DNA from: Achromobacter sp. RTa
Lineage (GTDB): Bacteria; Pseudomonadota; Gammaproteobacteria; Burkholderiales; Burkholderiaceae_B
NCBI RefSeq assembly: GCF_000757485.1
Contig: NZ_JPYO01000041.1
Span: 1 to 64,000 of the forward strand
Direction: 5' to 3'
Length of the DNA: 64,000 nt
The notes beneath the pieces are model-generated. The model was not told where the DNA came from. It did not search any database and saw only the letters and a list, made by a program, of their open reading frames with translations. Both the position numbers and the translations under genes were made by a program. Of the stretch, positions 63,795-64,000 are shown piece after piece. Position 1 is the stretch's first letter, and each line of letters starts with the position of its first letter.

Positions 63795-64000
63795 TCAATC
63801 CGCCGGCTCGGCCTGGGCGCGTTCCTGCTGGCGGGCCCACATGCCGGCGTAGACGCCGCGCTGCGCGAGCAGGTCCATGTGGCGGCCGCGCTCGATGATG
63901 CGGCCCTCCGCCAGCACGATGATCTCGTCGGCGTCCGCCACGGTGGACAGCCGGTGGGCGATGATCAGCGTGCTGCGGCCCTGGCTGACTTCGCGCAGAT
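63795..64000 (-). CDS. ABC exporter (permease-ATPase fusion), C-terminal end (partial)
   Basis: Only the last 67 residues are in the window. They read REVSQGRSTLIIAHRLSTVA (switch histidine), then DADEIIVLAEGRIIERG and a tail ending MWARQQERAQAEPAD, the end of an MsbA/heavy-metal-type (ABCB) half-transporter ATPase. The rest lies to the right of the window. Confidence 0.85.
   Translation of the reverse strand, partial: LREVSQGRSTLIIAHRLSTVADADEIIVLAEGRIIERGRHMDLLAQRGVYAGMWARQQERAQAEPAD

Overview
The window is high-GC DNA with very dense coding and looks like a chromosome of the betaproteobacterial family Alcaligenaceae (Bordetella/Achromobacter type). This is inferred from the fimV-truA-trpF and pheST-ihfA-merR gene orders, four complete plus one broken Bug/TctC-type periplasmic receptors, an AUC-initiated infC, and a sugar-permease-free regulatory PTS (EIIA-HPr-EI). 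No species is claimed. No rRNA, IS element, integrase or CRISPR array was seen.

Layout. 1-3.1 kb: end of fimV, truA, an orphan TRAP receptor and trpF. 3.2-3.4 kb: tRNA-Val(GAC) with a clear promoter and terminator. 3.5-6.4 kb: small envelope proteins, a thioesterase, and a short ORF behind a perfect LexA box. 6.4-14.7 kb (minus): a probable catabolic operon of GntR regulator, Dpp-type peptide ABC importer, cupin and IlvD/EDD dehydratase. 15-18.6 kb: hemN behind an FNR-like box, an orphan RcsB-like response regulator, rfbD. 18.7-34.9 kb: the translation block thrS-infC ... rpmI-rplT-pheS-pheT-ihfA-merR. It is interrupted between infC and rpmI by about 8 kb holding gshB, the PTS genes, amtB-glnK (with a sigma-54 promoter and two NtrC sites), ubiK and a frameshifted comM. 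35.1-38.1 kb: tRNA-Pro(GGG) followed by a 2.8-kb segment (glycosyltransferase plus YrbL-like kinase) bounded by a duplicate of the tRNA 3' end and its terminator, the signature of a small integrated island. 38.3-41.2 kb: SulP transporter and two hypothetical membrane proteins. 41.4-49.0 kb: a ring-hydroxylating dioxygenase cluster (GntR regulator, alpha, beta, Bug receptor, reductase, ferredoxin, 69-aa protein, D-2-hydroxyacid dehydrogenase) with a facing Bug receptor gene. 49.3-64.0 kb: assorted accessory metabolism: PhzF, GNAT, a desuccinylase-like hydrolase next to a Bug gene remnant, a SYLF lipoprotein, Lrp/EamA pair, TauE, an AGE epimerase, LysR/Bug/N-formylglutamate amidohydrolase, LysR/BASS symporter, a Rieske protein, and the end of an ABC exporter.

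How the genes work together. The core block makes translation factors and nucleoid protein IHF. The PTS and AmtB-GlnK genes sense carbon and nitrogen state. The two large operons each pair an uptake protein with enzymes and a FadR-type regulator, and for both I can point to candidate operators. The most unusual items are the tRNA-Pro island, the comM G7 frameshift, the broken infC/rpmI linkage, the LexA-box small gene and the shared operator motif of the dioxygenase region.
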